DNA of 64,000 nt from Anastatus disparis. Taxonomy: Eukaryota > Arthropoda > Insecta > Hymenoptera > Eupelmidae. Numbering within the stretch: position 1 is the first letter of the stretch; every line of letters starts with the position of its first letter. Of the stretch, positions 42,399 through 54,101 are shown in pieces. The stretch is taken from assembly GCA_017163975.1 (NCBI GenBank), contig JAFFSR010000264.1, positions 6,172,501 through 6,236,500 of the forward strand. The letters are read 5' to 3'. Made by a program: the position numbers and the translations under genes. Below the pieces are notes generated by a model that had not been told where the DNA came from, did no database searches, and worked only from the letters and a program-made list of their open reading frames with translations.

Positions 42399-45216
42399 CC
42401 CACACAGCATGTAAGCTTTCTGGAAGCTTCCTGGAAGCTTCCCGGAAGATGCGGAAGAAAGGTTGGAAGCTTCCAGGAAGTTTCCAGTGGAAACTTCCCG
42501 CAAGATGGATATGTCCTTGATCAGGAGTCTTCCGTAAGTCTTTCATGAAATGTTTCAGTAAAAGCTCACTGGAAGCCTCCGTAAGTCCTTCATGGAATAT
42601 TTCAGTGGAAGCTTACTGGAAGCTTCCGTAAATAATTCATGGAATATTTCAATGAAAGCTTACCGACAGCTTCCATAAATTATTCATGAAACATTTCAGT
42701 GAAAACTTACTGGAAGCCTCCGTAAATCTTTCATGGAATATTTCAGTGAAAGCTTACTCGAAGCTTCCGTACATCATTTCTGAAATATTTTAGTGGAAGC
42801 TTTCAGGAAGCTTCGGTAAGTTTTTCGTTGAATATTTCAGTGGAATATTATCGGAAGCTTCCTAGAAGAAAACATGGAAGATTTAATTCACTGCAGAAAA
42901 AACATTGGAAGCTTCCAGGAAGATTCCAGTGAAAAGTTCCCGGAAGATGGATATGTCCTCGATCAGGAGTCTTCCACAAGTCGTTCATGAAATATTTCAG
43001 CGGAAGTTTACCGAAAGCTTCCGTAAACTTTTTATGGAATATTTCAGTGGAAGCTTACTGGAAGCCCCCGTAAATTATTAATGAAATATTTCAGTGGAAG
43101 CTTACTGGAAGCCTCCGTAAATTATTAATGAAATATTTAAGTGGAAGCTTACTGGAAGCCTCCGTAAGTTTTTCATGAAATACTTCATTGTAAGGTTACC
43201 GAAGCTTCCGAAAATTTTTCATGAAATATTCCAGTGGAAACGTACTGGAAGCTTCCGTCAATTATTCATGAAATATTTCAGTGAAAGCTTACTGGAAGCT
43301 TCTGTAAATTTTTCATAAAATACTTCATTGGGAGCTTACTGAAAGCTTCCTTAAATTATTCATGAAATATTTCAGTGAAATATTAAATAAGTGATGAACT
43401 AATATTTCTTTGAAATATTTCAGTTTATGAATATTAAATAATTCATTGAAATATTTCTGTAATATTGCTGAAACATTTCATGTTTTATTTCAAAAAATTT
43501 TTGAATCCGACACTGAAATATTCAAGTAAGTTGTTACATTATTTCTTGAAATTTTCCTAATTAATATTTCTCAAATCTTTCAAAAAACATGTCATGAAAT
43601 ATTCCTGTTATATTAAAAAAATATTTCATGAAGTGTTTGAAAAAATGTTTGAACATAACACTGAAATATTAAAGAAATATTACTGCACCATTTCCTAAAA
43701 TATTTTAAATCAATAATGCTCAAATTTTTCGAGAAATATTTCATGAAATATTTCTGTAATATTCCAGAAATATTTCATAAAGTATTTAAAGAAATTTATA
43801 AATATAACAGTAAAATATTGGAAGAATATTGTTTAAATATTTGTAGTTATCTTGCGTGCGCAGCAATTCTTTCATCTTGCCAGCAGGTGGCTACTTGATT
43901 ATATTTTCATGTGATCGTGAATGCGGTTGACAAACTCTCGCAATGATTCAATGACAATTTCCAATATTTCGCTGAAAGGTAAACGAAGTTTTCCATTCAA
44001 GCTTCCATGAAATCTTTCGGTGCAATGATTCATCAATCTTCCAACAGAATCTTCCTTGGAACATTTACGGAAGCATTCAGGAGCCTTCCACTGGAATGTT
44101 TCAATGACAATTTCCAATATTTCGCTGAAAGGTAAACGGAGTTTTCCATTCAAGCTTCCATGAAATCTTTCAATGCAATGATTCATCAATCTTCCAACGG
44201 AATCTTCCTTCGAAGGTTTACGGAATCTTCCAGGAGACTTAAGAAGGGGCCGAACTATCTGTCTCTGTCTAATTGCGTTTTTCATTATTTATATAAACAC
44301 TATCCTTTATAACAAGAAAAAAATAGGAGCCCCCGCTAGATATTAGTATAATTAGTAAATGTTGTAATAACGAACAAATTTTTTTACTGCGTAGTTTTTG
44401 AATAATTAGAGACCTACCTAAAAAAGATAGGTTATATTCTAGATTGCTAGTAGGTCTCTAATTAGTCAAAAACTATGCGGTAAAAAATTTGATTTTTATT
44501 ACAAAATTTACTTATTTTACTAATATCTAGCGGGGGCTGCTATTTTTTTCTTGTTATACCGGATAGTGTTTATATAAATGATGAAAAACGCTATTAGAGA
44601 AAGACAGATAGTTCGGCCCCTTCTTAAGTCGGAATATTCCAGTGAAAATTCACAACATTTTCCCGAAAGGAAAACGGAGTCTTCTATAAAGCTTCCATGA
44701 AATCTTTTGGTGCAATAATTCATCAATCTTCCAACAGAATCTTTTTTGGAAGATTAACGGAAGCTTTCAGGAGCCTTCCGCTGGAATGTTTCAATGACAA
44801 TCTTCAATTTTTCGTTAAAAGGTAAACGAAGTCTTCCATTTGAGCTTCCATGAAATCTTACGGTGAAATGATTCATCAATCTTCCAACGGAATCTTCCTT
44901 CGAAGGTTTACGGAAGCTTTCAGGAACCTTCCACTGGAATGTTTCAATGACAATTTCCAATATTTCGCTGAAAGGTAAACGGAGTTTTCCATTCAAGCTT
45001 CCGTGAAATCTTTCGGTGCAATGATTCATCAATCTTCCAACGGAATCATCCTTGGAAGGTTTTCGGAGGCTTCCAGGGATTCTTCATAGAAAGTTCTCTT
45101 TGCAATATTCCAGAAATATTTTTGTTTTCTTCCATAAAGCTTCCATACATATTTCAATGAAATATTCCATTGGAATATTTCGGAATATTCCAATGATATC
45201 TTTCATGCTGTGTGGG
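42399..45216. mobile_element. Fold-back element F (GGAAGCTTCC palindrome array)
   Basis: CCCACACAGCATG at 42399 mirrors CATGCTGTGTGGG ending at 45216, flanked by TA on both sides. The uninterrupted helicase frame would run across a single TA, which independently confirms the boundaries. Inside, hundreds of bases consist of GGAAGCTTCC-like palindromes alternating with TATTTCAGTGGAAGCTTACT and, in the right half, units of about 110 bp ending in AATCTTCC. The centre (about 43380-43830) is AT-rich GAAATATTTC repeats. A TTAA MITE (44243-44623) is nested. Reading frames on both strands are repeat artefacts. Confidence 0.9.
44243..44623. mobile_element. TTAA MITE, 381 bp (copy 1)
   Basis: GAAGGGGCCGAACTATCTGT at 44243 mirrors ACAGATAGTTCGGCCCCTTC ending at 44623, with TTAA at 44239-44242 and 44624-44627. 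Almost the entire element is one hairpin. A second copy of exactly the same length lies at 62153-62533. Confidence 0.92.
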
Positions 45217-45259
45217 TACTTATTAAATACAATTATAGCTTATCTAAAAATTCATATAA

Positions 45260-45766
45260 GACCGATTCCATCTCAAATCATGCAGACCGACTGCACCTAT
45301 CTCTCCGAACTGCTTAAAAATTTTTTATATTATTCTACTTTGAAAATAAGCGTATATGTATTTTTTTATTTTTCAATATCATTACAAATGCAGTTTTTAT
45401 GCACTTTTTAAAAATGACTAATAAATTTTCAATTCTCAAAAATCGAAAATTTTTTTTTTTTTTTTCTATTCGTTTTTATCCCTGTAGTGATCTTTATAAA
45501 TAAATTTAGGCTCGTTCAATGCTACAGAGGATGCTCTTTTAATTCCACCGTCTTTTATTTTTTTTAACCAAAAAACGGAAGTGCAATTGCACTTTTTGTA
45601 AAAAATGAAAAATGCATTTTTCTCAAAAAAGCCATTTTTTTTTGTCTCAAATTTTTTTTATGGATAGGTAGCCTTAAGACCTATATTTTCATCGGTGTGG
45701 AATTTGGAATATTTTGGTTTAGTAAGAGATATAAAAAAAATTGACAAAAAATTTTCATATTTACAT
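45260..45766 (+). repeat. Left terminal inverted repeat of the 9.8 kb transposon
   Basis: About 500 bp pair with 54205-55083, including GAAAAATGCATTTTT, AAAAAGTGCAATTGCACTT and ACCTATATTTTCAT blocks. The match is not perfect, so the insertion is not very recent. Confidence 0.85.
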
Positions 45767-47770
45767 AACAGATGTATATATACGTAGATATCTAGATATA
45801 CCGCCAGGTGGCTCAATATCGCATAGATAATTTAAGTGCCTTAGGTTTACTTAAGAAAGCAGCTATTCACGGTAGTTATCTTACATCTTTTATACCGTTT
45901 AATTTCTAGATATTGAGACTCATTTTGAAATATGTCTGAAACTTATTCCGAGAAGAGACGGAAGTGTCCAAATGTTTTTGGATTACACAAAAAAATTGTT
46001 TATAATACCGCTACCAAATTTAGAATGTTGGAAAATTTAGCAGAACATCTGCAGCAACATTTGTCTGACAAGGCGGTACATAGTTCTGATTATGTATGTT
46101 TCAACTGTTATAAACGCATCAAGAAAATTGAATCAACGAAAATTATTGATGCGATCGATTCAGATAATGATGCTTACTTGGTCCATACTGAAGACCACGA
46201 TTTTCGTGCAAGCACTCCAGAGCGGATTGAGTATTTGAACGAGATTTTAATTTCAAGTTCCTTCGGTAATGTTTCACCGCTGAAAAGGAAGAGAGCTGTT
46301 GATGACTCTTCTTTAGAAACATACGTCACGAGAAAGAAATCAGAATTAATTTCTTCATTTTCCTCTGCAACTAGTTGCAAATTATCGGAAGCATACAATG
46401 TTTCAATTGATGCATACACTGATGGTTTTTCTCAAGGCTTCTGCGATGAATGGTTTAACAATTTGGGAGTAGTGCTTAAAATTTGTGACAGTATCAATGA
46501 AAAAATTAAAATTCTTACGCTGATTCCTTTGTCGGTATCAAAATCTAAAATTTTATCTATCTTCCCCGAAGTGACTGTTTACATGATTGATAAAGCACGA
46601 ATGCTTGTAAAAACTAAGGGAATATATTCTCAACCTGATGTATACACTGGTCATCCCTTAGACGAAAAGTCTACGAAAATCGCAGTGGAATATTTTCTGA
46701 ATGAAGATTTCAACTGTACACGTCAAAGTCCCAATAAATCTGACGTTGTGACCGTTAAAGAAAATGGAAAAAAAGAAAAAAAAGTAAAACGTTTTCTAAC
46801 GCGCAGTTTAAAAGAGATATATAAATTATTCAAACAAGAACATCCAGAAATAAAAATGGGCATAACAAAGTTTTATACCTTAAGACCAAAGTTTGTTATG
46901 TTGAATCCTATTAAAGAAGTCTGTCTCTGCATTTACTGTGCAAATTTTGATTTATATGTGAACTGTATTAACAATTTCATCGGAGGAAAGTATTCAGATC
47001 TGAATAATCTTCGCTCCATGCTTTTGTCAGCAATTGTTTGTACAAATGCATCAGAGCAGTGCTATTTCCAAGATTGTTCTATATGCCCGGGTTCTCGTGG
47101 TATTAATTTAAATTTGTTTGGATTGGAAACCATAAATGAACATGATGAGATCGTTTTTGCTTTGTGGGAAAATGGGCAACTCGTAAAAAAAACATTAATA
47201 ATGTCCAATTTTATAAATAATCTTGCTATTTGGACGGTGAAAACAAGCGTCCACATGTATATTAAAAACATACAACGAAATGCCATAAAAGAGGAAAAAG
47301 AGATGGCCAGAACTAATTCTAAACATCTTGTACTGCATGGTGATTTTGCTGAAAATTGGGCGGTGATTTTCAGTAGTCCTGTTCAAGGCAATCACTGGGT
47401 CAATCAACAGATTTCTATTTTTACAGCTGTTTGTTATCAAGGAACAGTAACAAAAAGTTTTGCTGTCGTCAGTGATGATACAAAACATGATTCTGCTCAT
47501 GCCTTGTTGGCGATGCAAAAAATCATTGATTTGATGAAAAATGATTTAACTGATTCAATAGAACAAATATCGATTATAACAGATGGAGCCGCAAGTCATT
47601 TCAAAAATCGATTTCAATTACATGAAATGAAAAAAGCTTCTAACAATCAAAAATGGTTGTTTTCAGCTACGGGGCATGGGAAAGGTGCGGTTGATGGCGT
47701 CGGTGGATTAGTAAAACACTATGCAACCAGACATAATCTTCAAAATTGTCATGTTGAATCAATACAAGAT

Positions 47771-50097
47771 CCCCAGTGAAAATGGTAAATGTATCCAAAT
47801 CATACGAAAGTGTATCAAAGTGTATCAAAGTGTATCTAAGAGCGATATTTCGGACCAAATGTTAATACACTTTGGTGCACTTTGATACACTTTCATACAT
47901 TTTTATACACTTCCAAAAAAAAGTTTCTTGGTATCAATTTTTTATATTCGTTAATGATATACACTTTGATACACTTTAATACACTTTTGCACATTTTCAT
48001 ATATTTTTTGGACACTTTCATACACTTTGATACACTTTCATACATTTTTCTAATAAAGGAAAAATGTTGATTTTCTTGGATACACTTTTGCATACATTGA
48101 TACACTTTTGCACACTTTGATACACTTTGATACACTTTTCGAAAATGTTGACTAAAATTAATTTCTACATTTGCTATGTGTTACACACTTTGATACACTT
48201 TTGCACACTTTGATACGCTTTGATATACTTTTGCACACTTTAATACACTTTCATACATTTTTCCAATAAAGGAAAAATGTCGTTTTTATTGGATACACTT
48301 TTGCATACTTTGATACACTTTTGCACACTTTGATACATTTTAAAAATTTTAACTAAAATAAATTTCCATTAAATGAAGCCTCTTCCTTAAATAATCAACA
48401 AGATCCCTGTAACATATTGACTGTGCAAAATGGAAACAGCAATAATACTAATAATAATGAAGATGCGACTGCAAAGACTACAAAAAATAACTTAGTCTCA
48501 ATAGACAATACAAATGAAAATTTATAAAAAAAAAACTATCTTAGAAACAACAATGTTTAAATATTTATATTTAATAATATTATTAAATTAAAAATGTGTT
48601 TATTAGTATAAATTATTTATCTTATCTCATTATTTGATATGTATTACAAAAGAATAATTATTTTTTTGAAGTTGTCTCTATTAAACTTTTATTATTTATA
48701 AATTTCTAATAATATTAATGTTTAAATATTTAATGCTAATATAGAATGTAAGTTTTTCATTACAAATTATATTTCAAATATATATTGCTAATTCTTATGT
48801 TTTAAATTACTTTTTATATTTTACTTTTATAATTTATAAAAATATTTTTCAATTTTTTCAATATTGTCGTTTTATTAACCTTACATTTATCCCAAGGGGC
48901 ATTAATACATTAAAATTTATGAAAATATCTTATGATTAAAATGAAAACGGCTTATTTTAATACACCGTTTCATGCCTAAAAAGTGTATTAAACACTATTA
49001 AAATGTATAAAAAATGTACGCATGTGTATCAAAGTGTGCATGGTAAAACCATTTTTTAATTTCTTACTTAGAAATGTATCGAAGTGTATCGTGTTTTATT
49101 AAAATGTATTATATTACATAAAGAGAGCGCGGTGGCGTAACGGATAGAGCTCTTGCCTTCAACGCGGAGGGCATGGGTTCGAATCCTGGCCAGGTACCTC
49201 TAAACTTTTTTTTCGAAAGAAAATTAGTGTACGTGCCATTTTATATCGCGACTCTCAAAAATCCGATCTCATTGGGTATCGGTTGATTGTTGGTCACCAA
49301 AAGTGGCTGACCATCCATCGGTAGTCAAAGTTTTCGGTATGGTGGGTCTGACAGTCTAGCCTGATGTAATGTGATAAACAGATACCGGGCGGGGACTCCC
49401 TCAACCTCACCATAGAAAAAAGATTAATCATATAGAGGACAATATCCTTTATATATTAATCTTTAAAAAAAAAAAAAAAAATGTATCAAAGTGTACAAAC
49501 GTGTGCAAAATAAAACAGGAAAAGGATAATACTCAGAAGTGTATCAAGATGTACCATAGTATATTAAAGTGTGTCAAAGTGTGTAAAAGTGTATCAACGT
49601 GTACAAACGTGTGCAAAATAAAACAGGAAAAGGTTAATACTCAGAAGTGTATCAAGATGTACCATAGTATATTAAAGTGTATCAAAGTGTGTAAAAGTGT
49701 ATCAAAGTGTACAAACGTGTGCAAAATAAAACAGGAAAAACAATTTAGGCTAATACTCAGAAGTGTATCAACATGTACCATAGTATATTAAAGTGTGTAA
49801 AAGTGTATCAAAGTGTGTAAAAGTGTATCAAAATGTGTCAAAGTGTATCAAAATGTGTCAAAGTGTATAACATCAAAAAAATTGAGGAAATTTAATTTCA
49901 GCTCACTTTTTAAGAAATGTACCAAAGTGTACCAAAGTGTATCTAAGTGTATCAGAGTGTATCAAAATGGATCGAGAATAAGGTCTGAAAAATCGCTCTT
50001 AGATACATTTTCATACACTTTGATACATTTTTGTATGCTTCAATACACTTTCATACACTTTTATACATTTTGATACACCGAAAAATTTCCATTCGGG
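47771..50097. mobile_element. Fold-back element J (GTGTATCAAA arrays)
   Basis: CCCCAGTGAAAATGG at 47771 and TTTCCATTCGGG ending at 50097 are imperfect inverted tips of the CCC...GAAA type. AT (or GAT) is duplicated at the flanks, and the transposase frame is continuous across a single copy. The interior has opposed arrays of TGTATCAAAGTGTATCAAA (right side) and its complement (left side), with a unique AT-rich middle (48380-49080). A SINE (49123-49481) is nested. Frames of the SVSKCIKVYQ type are repeat artefacts. Confidence 0.85.
49123..49481 (+). mobile_element. tRNA-derived SINE with poly-A tail
   Basis: The tRNA-like head has an A box TGGCGTAACGG (49133-49143) and a B box GGTTCGAATCC (49176-49186), spaced as in polymerase III promoters. 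An unrelated body follows, then an A tract ending at 49481. The head is not a functional tRNA because the body continues directly and the acceptor stem is not paired. No clear duplication is seen. Confidence 0.78.
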
Positions 50098-50438
50098 ATG
50101 CAAATGCTTTTGTAAAAAAAGTTCAACCTAACACTGACGCTATTAAATTAATCTTACTGCCAAAAGAAGATATTGAAGATTTTAGGCAAAGCAAAATAAA
50201 AGAATGGCTTAAGACCCCTAAATTGGCCGGCATTCAAAAAACCCACGTATGGAAAGTAAAAGTAGGGACAAAGAAAAAATTGTATATGGCTCGAACTGCT
50301 GCTCATCCTTTCACAAAATTATTAAATAAAGAGAAAAAAAAGAAAAGAAAAATTACGTCAAAGAAGAATGTGCGCAATAAGAAAAAGTCCAAAACTTTTT
50401 TTTTTACATAATTTCTTATACTTAACGCAAAATTTATG

Positions 50439-50439
<1 letters not shown>

Positions 50440-50477
<38 letters not shown>

Positions 50478-50514
50478 GCACAACACCTATGAGTTGCATA
50501 AAAGCTATGTACGT

Positions 50515-50565
<51 letters not shown>

Positions 50566-50600
50566 GCACAACACCTATGAGTTGCATAAAAGCTATGTAT
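50440..50600. repeat. AT microsatellite with 80-bp higher-order repeat
   Basis: Runs of (AT)n at 50441-50471 and 50520-50560 are each followed by GTACAGCACAACACCTATGA and GTTGCATAAAAGCTATGTA, giving two tandem copies of about 80 bp. Confidence 0.9.
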
Positions 50601-51032
50601 GAAGAGCGTCTGTGGCGTAACCGGCTAAGGCGTACGCCTTATACGGTCTCTACACATTCGCTCCGAGTGGTCGGGGGTTCGATTCCCGGTGAAAACACCT
50701 GAAATTTTTTTCAGATGTTTTTCATCGGAAAAAGAACTTCTGAGCGCGATGGGTAAATATTCCTGGCGTAGGTTTTCTCCTGGGAGAGTTTTCCCTACGT
50801 CACAGGCTTAGGCCTGGGCAGGAATCTACCGTAGAAATCTACTTACCGACTGTTCTAGGAACGCGGCAGTCTGTGATTTCTCGGGGACGGGTAGATTAAA
50901 AACGGGTATGAAACATAGGTACAGGAAACATATAGGTATGGTAAAATAAAGGTAGGTAAAACATCCTGACACAGAGGTGGTCAAGGATGTCGGTAGCTTG
51001 GCCAAGAGGCTGCACCGGGCCAATAGGGCGAA
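50601..51032 (+). mobile_element. tRNA-derived SINE with 16-bp target duplication
   Basis: CATAAAAGCTATGTAT is duplicated exactly at 50585-50600 and 51033-51048. The head carries an A box TGGCGTAACCGG (50612-50623) and a B box GGTTCGATTCC (50676-50686), 64 bases apart, followed by a GC-rich body and no poly-A. It differs from the SINE at 49123 except in the polymerase III boxes. The exact duplication shows it is a recent LINE-mediated insertion. Confidence 0.9.
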
Positions 51033-51050
51033 CATAAAAGCTATGTATGT

Positions 51051-51054
<4 letters not shown>

Positions 51055-51114
<60 letters not shown>
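51055..51114. repeat. (AT)n microsatellite, left of the palindrome
   Basis: A pure AT dinucleotide run; a matching run lies directly right of the palindrome at 54104-54151. The palindrome therefore appears to sit inside one microsatellite. Confidence 0.95.
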
Positions 51115-51116
<2 letters not shown>

Positions 51117-54101
51117 GTCAAAATAACATCTTTTTATAAAAGTGTGCGCATGTGGATCACCGATTTTGCTGATTTTGAGATATGTTTTAGTATTATTAAA
51201 GTTAGGAATCTGTGCAAAATTTCAGCTCTCTAAGTGCAAAACTCGCCGAAATATGGCCTTTCAAAGGTCAAAAACTCCGCTTTTTCGGCTGTTTTTCACT
51301 CTTTTCAAAATTCTGCCAAGACTCGAGTTTTTAACATATTTTAATTCGGCAGGCGCGCAATTTCTTCGTTTTTATGTTAATTTTAAATTTTCGTAATTAT
51401 ATTTTTAAAAAATTCTAATCAGGCTTCTGAAAACTCTTAGAATAAAATACTGATTTTTGACATTTTTGACAATTTTTAAACAGCTGTAACTCATTTGAAT
51501 TTTGATATTTTTAAATTATCAAAATTTTGTTTTATTGGTCAAAAGAAAGCTTTAATTTGCATTTTTAAATTTTCAAAAAGGTTTAAAATTGACGGAGATA
51601 CAAAGGTTTAAAGTTTGCAAAATTTCTAAAATATACGTTTTTTACAAAATTTAGATCATTGTAACTCTGGCCGGACAACTTCAAATTCACTAAATCTTAC
51701 AAGAAAACTTTCTATAAGTCACGTAAAATGAGGCCAAATAGGCCTGGTCAATGGTATCCTACGATTTTACTATTATTTGAACCTCTCATAATTCAGTATT
51801 TTGCTTCACAAGTAAATCAATACACCCAGCTGTTGCGTCTTCTACTCATAAACGCGAAAACCTTAAAAGATTCAACAGGCTATAAATTATGAAATGAGCG
51901 ATAAAAAACTTGATTTTATGCTTGAGTATAGGTCTCTAGGTCGTTTAGAATAAAAGTTATAACAGTTTGAGAATTTTTTATTTCTCAAGGTATCAAATCC
52001 GTGAACGCTTACTCTAGCCGATTTTTAGATTGGTCTTAAATTTCCTATAACTTAATTTCTATGATACTTCAGGACTCTTATTGAAGCTCTAATTAAAAAT
52101 TATTGCTTGTAATTTCAATATCTTTGATGAAGTATAAATGTATGTCTGCTAACATCTAAAATAAACAACTTTATTTTTTCTTATAACATCGTTAAGTCCC
52201 TATTGAAAATAATGACGTCTTTTAAAGACGTCTTTAGAAGACGTCTTTTAAAGACGTCTTTAAAAAGACGTCTTTGGATGTGTCTGGATTTGTAACAAAA
52301 AAAGACGTCTTTAAAGACGTCTTTGAAAAACGTCTTTTAATAACGTCATAAGTCACAAGAGAAAATTCAAAAGTAGTTAAACTACAGGATAATAATTATT
52401 TTTTATTTTTCATTAAAACCTACAAAAATACCTCTATTCATTAGTTGAAATAGAGTGTGAGAAAACTATCATTATTTTAGATCAAACGAAACTGTCAGTT
52501 TATATGCTCTGAACGGTCTTATTCTTTTTCGTGCGCATTCGCTTACCATAAAGAAATCAATCGCTAAAAAGCGCGGTAGCCCTCTAACGAGCAATCATCA
52601 GTACTATTATACAAATTGATATGAATGTATATAATAGTACTAATGATTGCTCGTTAGAGGGCTACCGCGTTTTTTAAGCGATTGATTCTTTATGGTAAGC
52701 GAATGCGCAACGAAAAGAATAAGACAGTTCAGAGCATATAAACTGACAGTTTCGTTTGATCTAAAATAATGATAGTTTTCTCACACTCTATTTCAACTAA
52801 TGAATAGAGGTATTTTTGTAGGTTTTAATGAAAAATAAAAAAATAATTATTATCCTGTAGTTTAACTACTTTTGAATTTTCTCTTGTGACTTATGACGTT
52901 ATTAAAAGACGTCTTTCAAAGACGTCTTTTAAAGACGTCTTTTTTTGTTACAAATCCAGACACATCCAAAGACGTCTTTTAAAGACGTCTTTAAAAGACG
53001 TCATTATTTTCAATAGGGACTTAACGATGTTATAAGAAAAAATAAAGTTGTTTATTTTAGATGTTAGCAGACTTACATTTATACTTCATCAAAGATATTG
53101 AAATTACAAGCAATAATTTTTAATTAGAGCTTCAATAAGAGTCCTGAAGTATCATAGAAATTAAGTTATAGGAAATTTAAGACCAATCTAAAAATCGGCT
53201 AGAGTAAGCGTTCACGGATTTGATACCTTGAGAAATAAAAAATTCTCAAACTGTTATAACTTTTATTCTAAACGACCTAGAGATCTATACTCAAGCATAA
53301 AATCAAGTTTTTTATCGCTCATTTCATAATTTATAGCCTGTTGAATCTTTTAAGGTTTTCGCGTTTATGAGTAGAAGACGCAACAGCTGGGTGTATTGAT
53401 TTACTTGTGAAGCAAAATACTGAATTATGAGAGGTTCAAATAATAGTAAAATCGTAGGATACCATTGACCAGGCCTATTTGGCCTCATTTTACGTGACTT
53501 ATAGAAAGTTTTCTTGTAAGATTTAGTGAATTTGAAGTTGTCCGGCCAGAGTTACAATGATCTAAATTTTGTAAAAAACGTATATTTTAGAAATTTTGCA
53601 AACTTTAAACCTTTGTATCTCCGTCAATTTTAAACCTTTTTGAAAATTTAAAAATGCAAATTAAAGCTTTTTTTTGACCAATAAAACAAAATTTTGATAA
53701 TTTAAAAATATCAAAATTCAAATGAGTTACAGCTGTTTAAAAATTGTCAAAAATGTCAAAAATCAGTATTTTATTCTAAGAGTTTTCAGAAGCCTGATTA
53801 GAATTTTTTTAAAAATATAATTACGAAAATTTAAAATTAACATAAAAACGAAGAAATTGCCGCCTGCCGAATTAAAATATGTTAAAAACTCGAGTCTTGG
53901 CAGAATTTTGAAAAAGAGTGAAAAACAGCCGAAAAAAGCGGAGTTTTTGACCTTTGAAAGGCCATATTTCGGCGAGTGTTGCACTTAGAGAGCTGAAATT
54001 TTGCACAGATTCCTAACTTTAATAATACTAAAACATATCTCAAAATCAGCAAAATCTGTGATACACATGCGCACACTTTTATAAAAATATTTTATTTTGA
54101 C

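Larger units (their letters stand above)
45932..50411 (+). pseudogene. Transposase of the 9.8 kb element, interrupted by fold-back J
   Basis: The N-terminal part (45932-47770) is an intact run of 613 codons from ATG 45932. Fold-back J then intervenes, and the frame resumes at 50098 for about 104 codons ending in a lysine-rich tail. A paired-cysteine/histidine zinc-type module occupies residues about 10-65 (KCPNVFG, VCFNCYKR). Further on are a FYTLRPKFV block, a CLCIYC pair, and candidate catalytic acidic residues D471 (HGDFAENW), D551 (TDGAASHF) and D588 (GHGKGAVDG). This DDD/E-like pattern with the GHGKG motif belongs to a transposase family widespread in arthropods; I lean to Sola but am not sure. 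Coding sequence outside the insertion has no stop, so the gene was disabled mainly by J. Confidence 0.78.

Noticed and set aside
43899..45032. Frames of 90-128 codons with GRLMNHCTERFHGSLNGKLRLPF repeats
   Set aside because: They come from repeat units of about 110 bp in fold-back F, not from a gene.
49131..49200. tRNA gene
   Set aside because: A and B boxes are present, but the acceptor stem does not pair and the sequence runs straight into a body and poly-A tail, so I call it a SINE head.
50601..50700. tRNA gene with intron
   Set aside because: Polymerase III boxes fit, but the flanking 16-bp duplication encloses 432 bp including a non-tRNA body, which marks a SINE.
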